Part shown: in pieces, positions 22,388 to 23,379 of the stretch | How the letters are laid out: each line of letters opens with the position of its first letter | Numbering within the stretch: the first letter of the stretch is position 1 | Assembly: GCF_002224125.1 (NCBI RefSeq) | Contig: NZ_NCSM01000010.1 | Span: forward strand, 230,851 to 254,229 | Reading direction: 5' to 3' | DNA length: 23,379 nt | Origin: Streptomyces sp. NBS 14/10 | GTDB taxonomy: Bacteria; Actinomycetota; Actinomycetes; Streptomycetales; Streptomycetaceae | Notes under the pieces: model-generated | What the model was told of the DNA's origin: nothing | The model's database searches: none | The model's input: only the letters and a program-made list of their open reading frames with translations | Translations under genes and position numbers: made by a program

Positions 22388-22870
22388 ATGACGGCACCCC
22401 CCAAGCCCGACCACTGGCACTGCTACCGCTGGAGCGGAGAACGCCGAACCTACGACGACGAATCGGCGCGTCGGCCACCCCACCTCAGCAGCCACAACAT
22501 CCCGCCCCAGGAGTGGAAACAGATCGCAGCCGCTAGCCCCGCCTTCATGGCAAGTGACGTACCACCCCTGGAGGTAGCGCACTGGCTGCTACGCCCAGCC
22601 AGAACGATCAAGGCGACCTTCGAAGCGCCGGACAAGGCTTCTGCCTGGTACCGAGACCAGGTCACCGGCCTAACACCGTCCTTCATGACCGCCCACGACA
22701 AGAACCCCGCCCGACAAGCCGAACGCTTCGCCACCGCGGAAGACCGGCTCAGCTGGGGCGGAGACGTCGTCGGCGGGTGGTATCTGCGCGGTACCGGATT
22801 CGCCTCGGTCCAGGTGGTCGCGTGCAGCGCGAATCGGACCCGCCCGACGATCCCGTGCCCGATGCACTGA
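22388..22870 (+). CDS. Orphan 160-aa protein with relaxed codon use
   Basis: 160 aa, soluble, no family recognised. It is rich in Trp and His (DHWHCYRWSGERRTYDDESA at 8-27; AHWLLRP; SAWYRDQ; RLSWGGDVVGGWYLRGTGFA at 120-139). The Gly/Trp/Tyr stretch near the end suggests beta structure. Cysteines are at 12, 146 and 157. Codon use departs from its neighbours: CTA, ACA, CCA and AGA codons occur (around 22588-22605 and 22670), which hints at recent transfer. The ATG at 22388 follows AGGAG at suitable spacing. The extreme C-terminus (ANRTRPTIPCPMH) may be read-through into remnant DNA, so the gene may be truncated at its 3' end. Confidence 0.6.
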   Translation: MTAPPKPDHWHCYRWSGERRTYDDESARRPPHLSSHNIPPQEWKQIAAASPAFMASDVPPLEVAHWLLRPARTIKATFEAPDKASAWYRDQVTGLTPSFMTAHDKNPARQAERFATAEDRLSWGGDVVGGWYLRGTGFASVQVVACSANRTRPTIPCPMH

Positions 22871-22880
22871 TTCCCGCCTG

Positions 22881-22988
22881 GACCGCTGGCCGAGGGTGAA
22901 GAGCGGTACGGATCTGAGCCGCGGGCTGGCCCTTGCGGACGGGGTCACCGAGAGCGGCACGTCCAGGTTGCCGCTCGCCGACGACGGC
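22881..22988 (+). pseudogene. Decayed fragment of a thioredoxin-NHL gene 3' end
   Basis: Translation from 22905 gives GTDLSRGLALADGVTE, which matches GTDLNRELVLADGVTD encoded at 17424-17471 at 12 of 16 positions, and then SGTSRLPLA, which matches the last part of the same protein (GGATRLPLV, from 17586). The roughly 100 bases between GVTD and VTDGG in the intact gene are missing. Weaker similarity extends left to about 22884. There is no start and no upstream domain, so this is a relic. Confidence 0.65.
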
Positions 22989-23256
22989 CCGCTCGGCCTC
23001 GGTCAGCTCGCCCTGCGGCGGTCGGCGGATGTCCAGTCGGCGCACCGCGCGTCACCAGTCCTCGCGGCCGCCGGATCGACGGCAAGGTCCCGGGCCGCCG
23101 CCGGGCTGCTCGATCGGGCGCAACACCGACGCGGTCCACCTGGTGCTCCAGACCTCTGCACGGCGGCGGGCCCGGCGCCACTCCGAGTATCGAGGACACG
23201 CGGTTCGCGGCACCGCGCACCTCGGGGGCGTCGATGGGACGGCCTCGCCCGGAAAG
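22989..23256. other. Gene-poor stretch with possible minus-strand coding relic
   Basis: No intact gene. On the minus strand the frame RAVRRLDIRRPPQGELTEAE (about 22990-23050) has strong third-position GC and reads like a real protein. An in-frame TGA (23052-23054) interrupts it, and the surrounding frame loses protein character. It may be another relic; I cannot name the parent. Confidence 0.3.
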
Positions 23257-23294
23257 CCGATGGCCCCGCCGCAGGGCAGCGGCGGGGCCATCGG
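23257..23294. terminator. Strong terminator hairpin
   Basis: A perfect 16-bp stem (CCGATGGCCCCGCCGC at 23257-23272 with 23279-23294) around AGGGCA. It lies about 60 bases beyond the stop of the putative minus-strand gene at the window end and probably terminates it. Confidence 0.85.
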
Positions 23295-23355
23295 TACGGG
23301 AAGCCGGGGGGAAGTCGGCTCCCCGGGTCTGTGGGCCGGCGAAGGCCGGCGGTCG

Positions 23356-23379
23356 TCAGTCGAGGGCGTTGGACAGGTC
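23356..23379 (-). CDS. Probable 3' end of a minus-strand gene, cut by the window
   Basis: On the minus strand the last bases read Asp-Leu-Ser-Asn-Ala-Leu-Asp-stop with codons typical of this genome (GAC CTG TCC AAC GCC CTC GAC TGA). The strong terminator downstream supports a gene ending here. Too little is present to name it. Confidence 0.4.
   Translation of the reverse strand, partial: DLSNALD

Noticed and set aside
19135..22870. Integrated conjugative element or prophage
   Set aside because: No integrase, excisionase, transfer or replication gene, no tRNA and no attachment-site duplication could be seen. The region is treated only as an accessory block.
22905..23379. Plus-strand frame open from the NHL relic to the window end
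   Set aside because: After the relic the translation is Arg/Ala/Gly-rich without motifs and runs through a terminator hairpin. Open frames of this length arise by chance at this GC content.

Overview
The window is high-GC DNA with strong third-position GC bias, GTG starts, GTGA/ATGA stop-start overlaps and purine-rich ribosome binding sites. Together with the gene content (membrane Ser/Thr kinases, a mycothiol-type DinB/MDMPI enzyme, a second branched-chain keto-acid dehydrogenase cluster without E3, a LysM-NlpC/P60 hydrolase), this points to the core chromosome of a Streptomyces or a close relative. From memory, the order around the kinases, response regulator and bkd genes resembles the SCO38xx region of S. 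coelicolor; I could not check this.

Layout. 1-3770: two divergent membrane Ser/Thr kinases, one with a PASTA-like sensor and one with a Thr/Pro-rich outer tail, followed by a Streptomyces-type intergenic repeat. 3771-5654 (minus): an orphan NarL/LuxR response regulator and an aminoglycoside-phosphotransferase-like kinase. 5655-6008: a control region with two adjoining palindromes. 6009-9641: the operon for E1-alpha, E1-beta and E2 of a branched-chain 2-oxo acid dehydrogenase, closed by a 14-bp-stem terminator. 9758-11721: a leaderless GntR/FCD regulator coupled to an MFS transporter. 11800-13840 (minus): an MDMPI/DinB enzyme and a LysM-NlpC/P60 cell-wall hydrolase. 14016-17639: a DUF1963/YwqG-like protein, a small secreted four-cysteine protein and a thioredoxin-NHL fusion. 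17647-19134: a quinone oxidoreductase divergent from a one-cysteine HxlR regulator, probably a redox switch.

19135-22870 looks accessory. It holds a HTH-TPR regulator with a downstream SLOG-type nucleotide-binding protein, opposite three translationally coupled small genes, two of which encode cysteine-rich possible zinc proteins. A three-half-site operator lies between the two units. Further right are a 41-aa ORF carrying a TTA (bldA) codon, a 13-bp hairpin and an orphan gene with relaxed codon use. Immediately right of this block, 22881-22988 holds a degraded piece of the thioredoxin-NHL gene's 3' end. This suggests that the block was inserted into, or built next to, an old duplication. The window ends with a 16-bp-stem terminator and probably the last codons of a minus-strand gene.

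The best candidate for an undescribed system is the HTH-TPR/SLOG plus small cysteine-rich gene block (19291-22003), possibly with the attenuator-like unit at 22169-22870. No tRNA, rRNA, insertion sequence, integrase or CRISPR array was seen.
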